A stretch of DNA of 64,000 nt, taken from Abyssalbus ytuae. GTDB lineage: Bacteria > Bacteroidota > Bacteroidia > Flavobacteriales > Flavobacteriaceae. Of this stretch, positions 40,784 through 47,819 are shown in pieces. Position 1 is the first letter of the stretch. Every line of letters begins with the position of its first letter. The position numbers were made by a program, and so were the translations under genes. The stretch is taken from the NCBI RefSeq assembly GCF_022807975.1, contig NZ_CP094358.1, positions 2,480,001 to 2,544,000 on the forward strand, read 5' to 3'. The notes below the pieces were generated by a model. It had not been told where the DNA came from. It searched no databases and saw only the letters and a list, made by a program, of their open reading frames with translations.

Positions 40784-41272
40784 TTAGCAACAGCCGGAAT
40801 TCTCTTCACAGCAAACTTTTACTTCCGGGTTGTCATTTTCAGGAGCACAACAGATTTCCTTAGCTTTACAATCGGTTTTTTCTACTGCTAATTTAATAAT
40901 CAGTTTCTTTTCAGATATTTCATAATCGTTAACAAAAAGTTGCGATGTATGAAATTTCTTATTTCCATATTCAAATTTAATTTCGGTTGATTCATCCATA
41001 GGCTTTATACGGTTAACTTTTTTTAATATGGACAGGGCTTTATATACAGTCATGTAATCCCTCTTGCCTATTTCGGTCGGACTTTCCCAAAGTTGCACAA
41101 TGGTTTCTTTCCAGAAGTTGGTTCCACCACCACAATCGACAGTGTCATAGGTGGTGTTTTTAACTTCCGTAATATGATAATTAGCACCCACAAGATGATT
41201 ATTAGAGTATTCAAATAATAAAGATTTGTCTTGTTGTTCTTTTAAAAGGTTTAAGAATTCAGCGGTTGTCAT
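40784..41272 (-). CDS. DUF6428 family protein with Cys-rich tail
   Basis: A 162-residue protein of the DUF6428 type seen between arsR and arsC genes in Bacteroidota. The body is an alpha/beta domain (TTAEFLNLLKEQQDKSLLFEYSNNHLVGANYHITEVK; WKETIVQLWE). The last 30 residues hold eight Cys, mostly in CC pairs (CKAKEICC, KVCC, SGCC). Such a tail could bind arsenite or another soft metal, which would matter in an operon lacking an efflux pump. It lies 11 nt after arsR. Function unproven. Confidence 0.85.
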   Translation of the reverse strand: MTTAEFLNLLKEQQDKSLLFEYSNNHLVGANYHITEVKNTTYDTVDCGGGTNFWKETIVQLWESPTEIGKRDYMTVYKALSILKKVNRIKPMDESTEIKFEYGNKKFHTSQLFVNDYEISEKKLIIKLAVEKTDCKAKEICCAPENDNPEVKVCCEENSGCC

Positions 41273-41283
41273 AATTTAATTTT

Positions 41284-41607
41284 TTAGCAACAGTTATACT
41301 TAGTTTTATTGAAAAATATATTCAGTTCATTTTGAATTTCGTTCCATTTAACGGTATCGATACAATAACACATACTTTTTCCGTCAATTTCGCCCTTTAT
41401 TAAACCAATGTTTTTTAATTCTTTTAAATGCTGCGAAATAGTGGCTTGTGCCAATCCTATTTCTTGTACCAGATCATTACATATACAAGCATTTTGTTTG
41501 CTTATATGCTGTAGTATGGCCACCCGTGCAGGATGCCCCAAAACTTTAAACAGGGTAGCCAGTTCATTTTGTTGTGAGGTGAAAATTTGTGTTTTAGTAA
41601 TTCCCAT
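41284..41607 (-). CDS. arsR: ArsR/SmtB family metalloregulator
   Basis: The winged helix protein of 107 residues has EIGLAQATISQHLKELKNIGLIKGEIDGKSMCYCID as recognition helix and wing. Candidate metal thiols are CICNDL in helix 3 to 4 (the As(III) position in many ArsR proteins), the pair in MCYC and the C-terminal YNCC. It is the first gene of the ars operon, and an ArsR-type palindrome lies just upstream, so autorepression relieved by arsenite is likely. Confidence 0.93.
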   Translation of the reverse strand: MGITKTQIFTSQQNELATLFKVLGHPARVAILQHISKQNACICNDLVQEIGLAQATISQHLKELKNIGLIKGEIDGKSMCYCIDTVKWNEIQNELNIFFNKTKYNCC

Positions 41608-41622
41608 GATTAGTATTTATAT

Positions 41623-41638
41623 ATCGCAATATTACGAT
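41623..41638. promoter_or_regulatory. candidate ArsR operator
   Basis: ATCGCAATATTACGAT is a 16-bp palindrome with one mismatched pair, centred on AATATT and 16 nt upstream of the arsR ATG. Its shape and position fit an ArsR autoregulatory site. Confidence 0.6.
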
Positions 41639-41651
41639 AATATTTTAAAAT

Positions 41652-41690
41652 AAAAAACCGATCCTTAAAGAAATCGGTTTAAATTTTTTT
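41652..41690 (-). terminator. terminator after TM2 gene
   Basis: Stem AAACCGAT/ATCGGTTT (41655-41662 and 41673-41680) with flanking T runs on the minus strand. It sits between the TM2 gene stop and the ars operon promoter. Confidence 0.75.
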
Positions 41691-42114
41691 AGAACCAGGG
41701 TTTTTTACCTACCTGGTAAGTATTATAAAATTCAGCATCGGATTTAGTAAGGTAAATAATGCCCTCAATAAGGCCAACTATACCCATTGCCGAGGCACCT
41801 ATTCCACAGGTAAGAAAACCTAATACAACAGTAATAAGAAGCATAATAATACCTTCTTTGTTGTAGCCTAATATGAATTTATGTATACCAAGAGCTCCTA
41901 AAAGTATAGCTAAGATACCTGCCATTATCTTTTTGTTGTCCTGGGAATTGAAAGCTTCTTTGGCCCCCTGGGTAAACTCTTTTGCCGTTTCTTTAGCTTC
42001 TTCGGCAAATTCTTTGGCTTCCTCTTTTACGTCTTCATAAGTTTCTTTGGCTTTTTCTTTGGCATCGCCTAATGCGTCTTTAGCTTTATCGCCCAAATCT
42101 TTATCTTCACTCAT
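41689..42114 (-). CDS. TM2 domain protein with LEA-like N-terminus
   Basis: Residues 1-55 are a low-complexity Lys/Glu/Ala helix (DKAKDALGDAKEKAKETYEDVKEEAKEF...) like LEA or YtxH stress proteins. Residues 60-130 form the TM2 domain: KKIMAGILAILLGALGIHKFILGYNKEGI, a second membrane helix, then a GLIEGIIYLTKSDAEF ending. TM2 proteins are small two-helix membrane proteins without an assigned activity. The amphipathic stretch may lie along the membrane. The gene stands alone, with its own terminator. Confidence 0.85.
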   Translation of the reverse strand: MSEDKDLGDKAKDALGDAKEKAKETYEDVKEEAKEFAEEAKETAKEFTQGAKEAFNSQDNKKIMAGILAILLGALGIHKFILGYNKEGIIMLLITVVLGFLTCGIGASAMGIVGLIEGIIYLTKSDAEFYNTYQVGKKPWF

Positions 42115-42158
42115 GATTTTAGTTGTTTTTTAGTTAGTACGACTAAAGTAATAAATTT

Positions 42159-42551
42159 TCACAATAACTCACTGTCAATTGGTTCCCATAACTCAATTTT
42201 GTTTCCTTCGGGATCTATTATCCACCCAAACTTTCCGTAACTATATTCTTCTGTTTTACCTATAATTGTTACTCCTTCTTCTTTCAGGGTTTTAAGTAGC
42301 TGCTCGAGGTTTTCTACCCTGAAATTCATCATAAACTGTTTTTTGCTGGGTTCAAAATAGTCAGTATCTTCTTTAAAAGGACTCCACTGGGTGAGGGCTT
42401 TTTCATTTGGGTTTTCGTCTTTTCTCCATGTAAATGTACATCCGTATTTATCAACGGGTAATCCTAAATGTTTTTTATACCATTCTTTAATTTCTGCAGG
42501 GTTTTTTGATTTAAAAAAGAATCCTCCGATTCCTGTTACTCTTTTTTTCAT
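42159..42551 (-). CDS. VOC family protein (glyoxalase/bleomycin-resistance fold)
   Basis: The 130-residue protein has one pair of beta-alpha-beta-beta-beta units: GIGGFFFKSKNPAEIKEWYKKHLGLPVD, QFMMNFRVENLEQLLKTLKEEGVTII and FGWIIDPEGNKIELWEP. The last phrase has the metal-ligand Glu typical of the superfamily. The specific reaction is unknown; such short stand-alone copies are numerous in Bacteroidota. It follows the DUF1801 gene on the same strand after 85 nt. Confidence 0.88.
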   Translation of the reverse strand: MKKRVTGIGGFFFKSKNPAEIKEWYKKHLGLPVDKYGCTFTWRKDENPNEKALTQWSPFKEDTDYFEPSKKQFMMNFRVENLEQLLKTLKEEGVTIIGKTEEYSYGKFGWIIDPEGNKIELWEPIDSELL

Positions 42552-42636
42552 GTATTTAAATTTTTATAATTGGTTGGTTTTAAGATTAATTAAAAAATTG
42601 AGAATCCCTGAACTTCAGGACTTGATGTTCGTTTTA

Positions 42637-43098
42637 TTATTTGTCTTTTTTTATAGTTTGTTCATATATTTTTATCCATTCTTCTACCGTCATCTTTTTA
42701 GCCAGTTCGCCAATTAGGGAGTAGGGTATATCATTCATTTTTTTAAACCGGATGCAGCTTTTGCCCATATCGAGTTTTGTTTTACAGTGTTTGGGATATT
42801 CATTTACAAACCAGTTTTGAATTTCTTTTTTTGCATAAACACTGCTGCTGTATAGTGCGATAAAGTTTTTTTGAGAGGCAATATTCATGAAGGGTAAAGG
42901 TAATTTCGGGTCACAGTGGTATCCTTTTGGATAAAGGGAATGGGGCACAACATACCCAATCATTCCGTAACTCATTTCTTCTTTAAACCCGTTTGGGAGA
43001 TTGTTAATTATGGTTTGTCTTATTTTAGAAACCGCTTCTTTTCTCTCTTCAGGTAGTTGGGAAATATACTCATCAGGTGAACTGGCCTGGTATTTCAT
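42637..43098 (-). CDS. DUF1801 family protein (YdhG/YjdF-like)
   Basis: The 153-residue alpha/beta protein of the DUF1801 group has SPDEYISQLPEERKEAVSKIRQTIINNLPNGFKEEMSYGMIGYVVPHSLYPKGYH, then IASQKNFIALYSSSVY and TKLDMGKSCIRFKKMNDIPYSLIGELAKKM. The fold resembles the frataxin-like/iron chaperone Fra family, and activity is not established. It is cytoplasmic. It lies near the VOC gene on the same strand. Confidence 0.87.
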   Translation of the reverse strand: MKYQASSPDEYISQLPEERKEAVSKIRQTIINNLPNGFKEEMSYGMIGYVVPHSLYPKGYHCDPKLPLPFMNIASQKNFIALYSSSVYAKKEIQNWFVNEYPKHCKTKLDMGKSCIRFKKMNDIPYSLIGELAKKMTVEEWIKIYEQTIKKDK

Positions 43099-43188
43099 GT
43101 GCTTAAATATTTTTAATCAATTGAAATTTAGTGAATAAAAAATTAAGAATCCCGACCTCCGGGAATTGGAGACTTTGGGTGAATAGCT

Positions 43189-43243
43189 AAACTATATTGC
43201 AAAAAGTTAGGGAGTATATGCGACTGGGGGTGCTTTTGCTATT
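43189..43243 (-). repeat. 55-nt dispersed repeat, copy A
   Basis: Matches 44461-44515 at 50 of 55 positions. Each copy ends at or within about a dozen bases of the stop of the minus-strand gene it follows (here the beta-propeller gene). Confidence 0.8.
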
Positions 43244-43255
43244 TATTGGGTGATT

Positions 43256-44389
43256 TTATTTCTTAATCTCGATGAAACACAGCACGGGATTGCTATTTAA
43301 ATCAACAGGTCTTTTTAAATATTTGTTTAGCTTATCTATTTTATCTGAAGGTTCTATAACTGTAATTACTTTATCTTTTATTTTGCCTACAGGATTAAAG
43401 ATGAAATTGTCTAATGTAAAAGTAGGTTTATCATATATGGTGGTGGTGTTGTTTTTCTTTGAATAAACAACCAATGAGTAGCCTTTATTGGTGTAGTATC
43501 TAAATATTAAATTATTAGGGAGTGCCATAAAATCACTTGTCTGATAAATGTAATTATTCTTTCTGGCATACTCATGAAACTCTATGATATTAGTAAACCC
43601 ACGCTTCCACAATCTTGATTTTTTAATGTTGAATTCGGGGCTTGTGTTGATTAGGAGGGCAGGCTTTATTAAATTTTTTCTGTTTATAGAAAAGATGGTG
43701 TCGTTAAAACACGGTTGTACATATAATAAACTATCAGATATTGACATATTTTTATTTCCCCAAAAGGAAAGGTTTTCAATAGGTTTTGGTATAATTGCAG
43801 CAGAATTAATGTATTGCTGATTTTGATCTGTAATAATAACATTCTCATTTGGATGATCTTGTAAAACAAAGTTATGGCAGTAGAATACAAATGAATTATT
43901 AAACCATTCCATAAACATCCCGGCATTTTTCGTGTTAATTTTCTGCGAGCTTATATAATTCCCCTTTAAATCGTATCTTAAAATGTTTTTTAGTCCTATA
44001 TCTATAATTAGTATTTCGTTTCTTATGTAATCATAAGTCATATCGTCAATTCTCACATACTCTCCGGGGCCTTTACCTGTGTTTTTAAACATTGATATGA
44101 GATTTCCTTCCGGGGAAAAAATTAATACCTTTCCTAACTTGAAATCTCCAACTAATATTGAATCTCCAATATTAATGACTTCGGACACCTCTTTAATGAG
44201 TGATGTGTCATTAGTTTCAAGTGCCACGAATTCTACACTTTGAATAATTGTATCTAAATTTCCTGCTTCCTGTATGTTTTTTTTATTTATATGTATAGCT
44301 GGGAGATCTTTCTCAATTTTTCTATTGTTACACGAAAAGCTGATAATTATATATCCTGTTAAAACAATAAAAATAATTTTTTTCATCAT
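43256..44389 (-). CDS. 6-bladed beta-propeller lipoprotein (BF3164-like)
   Basis: A lipoprotein signal ends at Cys20 (IISFSC). The remaining 355 residues show the BF3164/6-bladed propeller pattern: FVALETNDTSLIKEVSEVINIGDSILVGDFKLGKVLIFSPEGNLISMFKNTGKGPGEYVRIDDMTYDYIRNEILIID. In Bacteroidota such lipoproteins are found in many copies, often in tandem, and their ligands are unknown. It probably sits on the outer membrane. Related 55-nt repeats flank the gene. Confidence 0.85.
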   Translation of the reverse strand: MMKKIIFIVLTGYIIISFSCNNRKIEKDLPAIHINKKNIQEAGNLDTIIQSVEFVALETNDTSLIKEVSEVINIGDSILVGDFKLGKVLIFSPEGNLISMFKNTGKGPGEYVRIDDMTYDYIRNEILIIDIGLKNILRYDLKGNYISSQKINTKNAGMFMEWFNNSFVFYCHNFVLQDHPNENVIITDQNQQYINSAAIIPKPIENLSFWGNKNMSISDSLLYVQPCFNDTIFSINRKNLIKPALLINTSPEFNIKKSRLWKRGFTNIIEFHEYARKNNYIYQTSDFMALPNNLIFRYYTNKGYSLVVYSKKNNTTTIYDKPTFTLDNFIFNPVGKIKDKVITVIEPSDKIDKLNKYLKRPVDLNSNPVLCFIEIKK

Positions 44390-44460
44390 TTATTATTTAA
44401 GTTTAAAAAGGAGGGAATTTTCTTCTCCCCGAAGTCCCTGACTTTCGTGGGAGAATAACG

Positions 44461-44515
44461 AAACTATATTGCAATGAGTTAGGGATTATATGTAACTGGG
44501 GGTGCTTTTGCTATT
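44461..44515 (-). repeat. 55-nt dispersed repeat, copy B
   Basis: Near-copy of 43189-43243, overlapping the XRE stop codon by two bases. It is preceded at about 44425-44450 by a CCCTGACTTTCGTGGG segment, similar versions of which occur near 42605, 43150 and 47630. Confidence 0.8.
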
Positions 44516-44732
44516 ATTCATTAGGTAGTTTTAATTTATTAAAAATGTCTTTGAACATTTCTCCAGGATCTACATCTAATGCTAATGCAATTAGGTATAG
44601 TTCCCATGCTCTTAGTTGAGTGGATGGATTAAGAGTCAGTTCACTGAGCCTGGATTTACTAATTCCGGTCTTTTTGGAAATACCTGCCTTACTTGCTGAT
44701 TTTTTTGATAGATATTGCCCGAGTTCTGTCAT
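44514..44732 (-). CDS. XRE-type helix-turn-helix protein, 72 aa
   Basis: A single Cro/C1-like domain: GQYLSKKSASKAGISKKTGISKSRLSELTLNPSTQLRAWELYLIALALDVDPGEMFKDIF. No effector or protease domain is present. It is divergent from a 66-residue coiled-coil gene, with 124 nt between them holding no clear operator palindrome. Such short XRE proteins often control a neighbouring module. Confidence 0.85.
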   Translation of the reverse strand: MTELGQYLSKKSASKAGISKKTGISKSRLSELTLNPSTQLRAWELYLIALALDVDPGEMFKDIFNKLKLPNE

Positions 44733-44856
44733 ATTTATTTCGGTTTTCGGTATTCAAATTTAGCTGTTTCGAATTTTAGTTTAGAATTTCCGGATAATAA
44801 TTTTGGTTTATTCCAGAAAATATAACTATAGTTTTTAAAATCTAAACAGCTACATT

Positions 44857-45057
44857 ATGAGCAAAAGATATACCAAAGCCGATTTAGAACAAATTGTTTA
44901 CGCTCAACTGGACAACCTGAATGGTATGCATGACCTTTTGAGCATTATGAAGCATCAAAATGAATTACTGAATAGTGCTAATAAGAAATTGAAAGATGAA
45001 ATCACGGATTTTAAACAAAAGTTGTATCCAACCCGTAAAAGAAATTCAAATTTTTAA
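44857..45057 (+). CDS. small coiled-coil protein, 66 aa
   Basis: The charged, helical protein (MSKRYTKADLEQIVYAQLDNLNGMHDLLSIMKHQNELLNSANKKLKDEITDFKQ) is probably a short coiled coil. I recognise no family. It is divergently placed from the XRE gene, as in small regulator-target pairs. A further small frame starts 9 nt after its stop. Confidence 0.55.
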   Translation: MSKRYTKADLEQIVYAQLDNLNGMHDLLSIMKHQNELLNSANKKLKDEITDFKQKLYPTRKRNSNF

Positions 45058-45066
45058 AGGTGTGGG

Positions 45067-45279
45067 ATGAATAACAAAGCTATATTGGGCAAAGTCGGGA
45101 AACTTGCGGAACAGAGGGCCAGAGGCTTAGGGAATAAGAGGTGGCCGGTATTGACAATTATTGTCTTGTTGATTTTTTTTGCGTGTCCAAAGAAAAGAAC
45201 CAACCCGCCCGAACGTGCGATTTGGTATGGGCGGGAAGAAAAGACCCTTTTTCCAAAGTATTTTTGCCCGCATAGCTGA
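45067..45279 (+). CDS. doubtful 70-aa ORF in repeat-like sequence
   Basis: The frame begins 9 nt after the previous stop, with a GGTGTGGG tract just upstream. It encodes a basic start (MNNKAILGKVGKLAEQRARG), one hydrophobic helix ending FFACPKKRTN and a Cys/Pro-rich tail. The DNA, especially around TTGCGTGTCCAAAGAAAAG, looks like intergenic repeats that recur in flavobacterial genomes, so it may not be translated. It is kept as a low-confidence call. Confidence 0.25.
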   Translation: MNNKAILGKVGKLAEQRARGLGNKRWPVLTIIVLLIFFACPKKRTNPPERAIWYGREEKTLFPKYFCPHS

Positions 45280-45468
45280 CAAAACCACAAGCTTTCCCTA
45301 AATTTTACTCACCAACATTTTTTATTGCTTTAAGTGTTCATGAATCTTCGATTTCTCCAAGGCTTCGAAAATTTTTGACGGAAAACCTTGTTATACTGGG
45401 GAAAAAGAAGGGTTTACATTCAATTAATAGTTATCTTTTATATACGAACTGACGTTATGTTATTAAAA
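45280..45468. other. intergenic sequence without a gene
   Basis: No ORF or RNA gene was recognised. A GACGTTA...TTAGCGTC inverted arrangement lies next to the symE stop (about 45451-45477) and may be its terminator. Confidence 0.3.
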
Positions 45469-45684
45469 TTAGCGTCTTATGTAACTATTACGTTTGTGGC
45501 CGGCTTTTTCTTCATCTTCAATTAGAGTAATTATCAATTTTTTGTGTTTCCATTCCACTTTCACATGCTTTCCTTGCTTAAAACCCAGCTTTTCCAACCA
45601 TTTACCTTCTATTTTGATTTCTGGAATCCATATTTCATCATAGGTTCTTCTGCGATGTTTGGGCTGGATTTTAATTTTTTTCAT
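45469..45684 (-). CDS. SymE-like toxin
   Basis: The 71-residue basic protein has the SymE/AbrB-like core: IWIPEIKIEGKWLEKLGFKQGKHVKVEWKHKKLIITLIED. E. coli SymE is an SOS-induced toxin that binds nucleic acid and is held down by the antisense RNA SymR. Here no antisense RNA can be confirmed by eye. A divergent XRE gene starts 146 nt away, which could act as a protein antidote or repressor. The tail KAGHKRNSYIRR is strongly basic. The family call is good; toxicity is inferred. Confidence 0.78.
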   Translation of the reverse strand: MKKIKIQPKHRRRTYDEIWIPEIKIEGKWLEKLGFKQGKHVKVEWKHKKLIITLIEDEEKAGHKRNSYIRR

Positions 45685-45726
45685 TTTTTACAATTCATTC
45701 AATTGTTTTCGATTTAAGAAAAATAA

Positions 45727-45743
45727 TTTTCGTTTTACGAAAA
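45727..45743. promoter_or_regulatory. palindrome between symE-like and XRE genes
   Basis: TTTTCGT-TTT-ACGAAAA is a 17-bp perfect inverted repeat in the divergent promoter region. TTGAT...ATCAA (45781-45795) and a TATATTTG -7-like box (45797-45804) lie on the XRE side. Confidence 0.55.
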
Positions 45744-45829
45744 CTTATGAGCGAATATATAAAACTTTTTAAAAATAAAGTTGATTTTAGATCAATTATA
45801 TTTGCGCAATACGAAATTTAGTTGATTTG

Positions 45830-46042
45830 ATGTCAAAACAACGGTACAATAGGATCAAAATAGTTCTTGCTGAGAAGGAGAAGTCTGCCAAATGGTTAGC
45901 CGATGAGTTGGGCAAAGATAAATCTACAGTTTCTCGTTGGTGTACTAACGATATGCAGCCCTCAGTTGAAACATTTTATGAAATTGCTAAGATTTTGGAT
46001 ATTGAAGTTAGAGAGTTGTTTGTTCCGTCTAAAGATAGTTAG
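45830..46042 (+). CDS. XRE family helix-turn-helix regulator
   Basis: The 70-residue single-domain Cro/C1 protein has RIKIVLAEKEKSAKWLADELGKDKSTVSRWCTNDMQPSVETFYEIAKILDIEVRELFVP. The start is the ATG at 45830, preceded by an in-frame TTG. It is divergent from the symE-like gene and probably represses both through the palindrome between them. The LFVPSK ending is typical of short XRE regulators linked to toxins or restriction systems. Confidence 0.88.
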   Translation: MSKQRYNRIKIVLAEKEKSAKWLADELGKDKSTVSRWCTNDMQPSVETFYEIAKILDIEVRELFVPSKDS

Positions 46043-46164
46043 GAAAAGAAATTCATTGTAACTTAATTATCGAACTCCATATGTACTTAGCCTGATACAT
46101 TACTTATTCTTTTGTTCTTAAAATTATTGGCTTGTGCGATGGTTACTGGGGTTGTAAATAGTGT

Positions 46165-46947
46165 TTAAGCAGCAAGAAGTCCTTTGTTTTTCCCCGAATC
46201 TCTCTCTGACCAAAGAATAAAATCAGCATTTTTTGCTTTTAGAGCATCAAGGTATTCAGTTTTTATTTGCTTGTCAATATCATTAATAACAGCAATAGCG
46301 CTTACATCTTTTTTTGTAGTTTTTTCTCGTACAGGTTTTATATCCTCCCACGAAAATAGAAATGTTGACAAATTCTGTTTGTGAATGGTATTAAATGACT
46401 TGATTACTATTTCTTTATTTTTTTTGGCAATTTGAAAATCAAAATTGAATTCTAACCCTGTTGCTCCTTTGGAAATAAAATCAGGGGTATAAATAATGTC
46501 TTGAGAGTCTAAATAATTTCTAACATCTTCTTTAAAAATTGAGGCAACATTGTTATTGGATAAAACATAGAGATCATTAACTTCAATAATTGCAGATAAA
46601 AAATTATGTTTGGATTGTGAGAAATTCTCCAAATTCGTCTCGATAAAAAGCTCGTTACTTTCGGAATGTATTCCATAATTTAAAAGAATCGAATCTAATA
46701 AATCTCTTCTTTTTTTTGAGCCTTGAATGTGCAACCCTTGAAGTTCAAGGTTAGCCATTGTCTCTCCATTATCACTCAGAATTAATTTTTCTCCGTCTTT
46801 TCTTGCATAAATTTCAATAGAATCATTAAATGCTCCTACAAAAGGGGTATTTATAAGAAACCAATCGGTAGTAGGTCCCTGTTGGATAAAAGTTTTTTCT
46901 CTTAACCAACTATAATAATCGTCTACATATGAGTTAATCCAATTCAC
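46165..46947 (-). CDS. DUF1828/DUF1829 domain protein
   Basis: The N-terminal 100 residues match DUF1828: WFLINTPFVGAFNDSIEIYARKDGEKLILSDNGETMANLELQG. The C-terminal half matches the accompanying DUF1829: YTPDFISKGATGLEFNFDFQIAKKNKEIVIKSFNTIHKQNLSTFLFSWEDIK. The start is GTG and shares the four bases GTGA with the stop of the DUF6978-like gene upstream, so translation is coupled. DUF1828 proteins turn up in accessory regions near phage and defence genes, but no activity is established. Confidence 0.83.
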   Translation of the reverse strand: MNWINSYVDDYYSWLREKTFIQQGPTTDWFLINTPFVGAFNDSIEIYARKDGEKLILSDNGETMANLELQGLHIQGSKKRRDLLDSILLNYGIHSESNELFIETNLENFSQSKHNFLSAIIEVNDLYVLSNNNVASIFKEDVRNYLDSQDIIYTPDFISKGATGLEFNFDFQIAKKNKEIVIKSFNTIHKQNLSTFLFSWEDIKPVREKTTKKDVSAIAVINDIDKQIKTEYLDALKAKNADFILWSERDSGKNKGLLAA

Positions 46948-47441
46948 AATATTGCTTGTTGAATATTAATTCGGGATTTTAGGTTTATTAATTCTGCGAA
47001 GGTAGTTATTAAATCAGTTAAGTCAGACACTTCGTTAATTTCTTTAATTGGAAATTTAATGGCAGCCAGTGGAATAGCCCAAGCAAGAGGCTTATAACCC
47101 TCTACAAATACGTGCATATGATGTTCGGTCGGATCAAACCATTTGCCTGCATATGGTTTAAGATAACCTGGAAGAGTGTCTTTTATCCCTTCTGGGTTTT
47201 GATGAGTCCCTTTAAAATCAATTCTTACAAGCCCTATAAATGTGTTGCTTTCAAGATGATGGATTGATGTTTTAAGTATTATTTTGTGATTTGAGGTTAT
47301 TTCCACCCAAAAATTATATTCGGAATCTTGATGAGAAATTAATTCCAATCTATTCTTTTTATTCCGCAAGTCAATTGTCTGAATGGGATCAGATAAGACT
47401 TTTTCTAATTTCATCAGATATTCAGCTTGCTGATTTGTCAA
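46944..47441 (-). CDS. DUF6978 family protein
   Basis: The 165-residue protein begins MTNQQAEYLMKLEKVLSDP and contains FWVEITSNHKIILKTSIHHLESNTFIGLVRIDFKGTHQNPEG and KWFDPTEHHMHVFVEGYKPLAWAIPL. These are the marks of DUF6978, which I know as a partner of DUF1828 genes. The conserved His/Asp phrase (DFKGTHxNP, HHMHVF) might be catalytic. It is the first gene of a two-gene operon. A toxin-antitoxin or defence role is a hypothesis only. Confidence 0.78.
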   Translation of the reverse strand: MTNQQAEYLMKLEKVLSDPIQTIDLRNKKNRLELISHQDSEYNFWVEITSNHKIILKTSIHHLESNTFIGLVRIDFKGTHQNPEGIKDTLPGYLKPYAGKWFDPTEHHMHVFVEGYKPLAWAIPLAAIKFPIKEINEVSDLTDLITTFAELINLKSRINIQQAIL

Positions 47442-47738
47442 ATTTTTGTTTTTTAAATATGTCTATATACATATATTATTACTTTATAATCGCTTAAAAA
47501 GGAAACTATAAGTATGTTTTTATTTTTAAAGTATCAATTAAAAATCGGGTGAGGAATTACGAATATAGGCGGTTTCTTATAAAAAAACAAAAAAACATTA
47601 GAGGTAAACTTTAATGAATACCCGCTCCTTGAAGTCCCTGACTCTTGGGGGAAGAATAATAAAACTATAGTATGCAAATTCAGGAGACTATGTGGAACAG
47701 AGTAATATGGATTCCGTATCCGGGCAGGGAATGACAAA
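47442..47738. other. intergenic region with decayed dispersed repeats
   Basis: It contains AAGTCCCTGACTCTTGGGG and AAACTATAG segments (about 47630-47670), related to those at 43150 and 44430. A CCGTATCCGGGCAGGGAATGAC stretch (47712-47733) resembles GGAATGAC-type genome repeats. No gene was supported. Confidence 0.5.
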
Positions 47739-47770
47739 AACAAGCCTGCTTTTTATAAAGCAGGCCTTAT
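47739..47770. terminator. terminator hairpin downstream of serA-like gene
   Basis: Nine-bp stem GCCTGCTTT/AAAGCAGGC with a 4-nt loop and T-rich flanks. Confidence 0.75.
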
Positions 47771-47775
47771 TGTTT

Positions 47776-47812
47776 AAACTGCCCCAAAAAAGGAGGGACA
47801 GTTTTTTTACTT
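47776..47812. terminator. second hairpin downstream of serA-like gene
   Basis: AAACTGCCCC/GGGACAGTTT pairs with one mismatch around an A-rich loop, with T7 on the plus strand. It is tandem with the previous hairpin. Confidence 0.6.
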
Positions 47813-47819
47813 GTTATAG

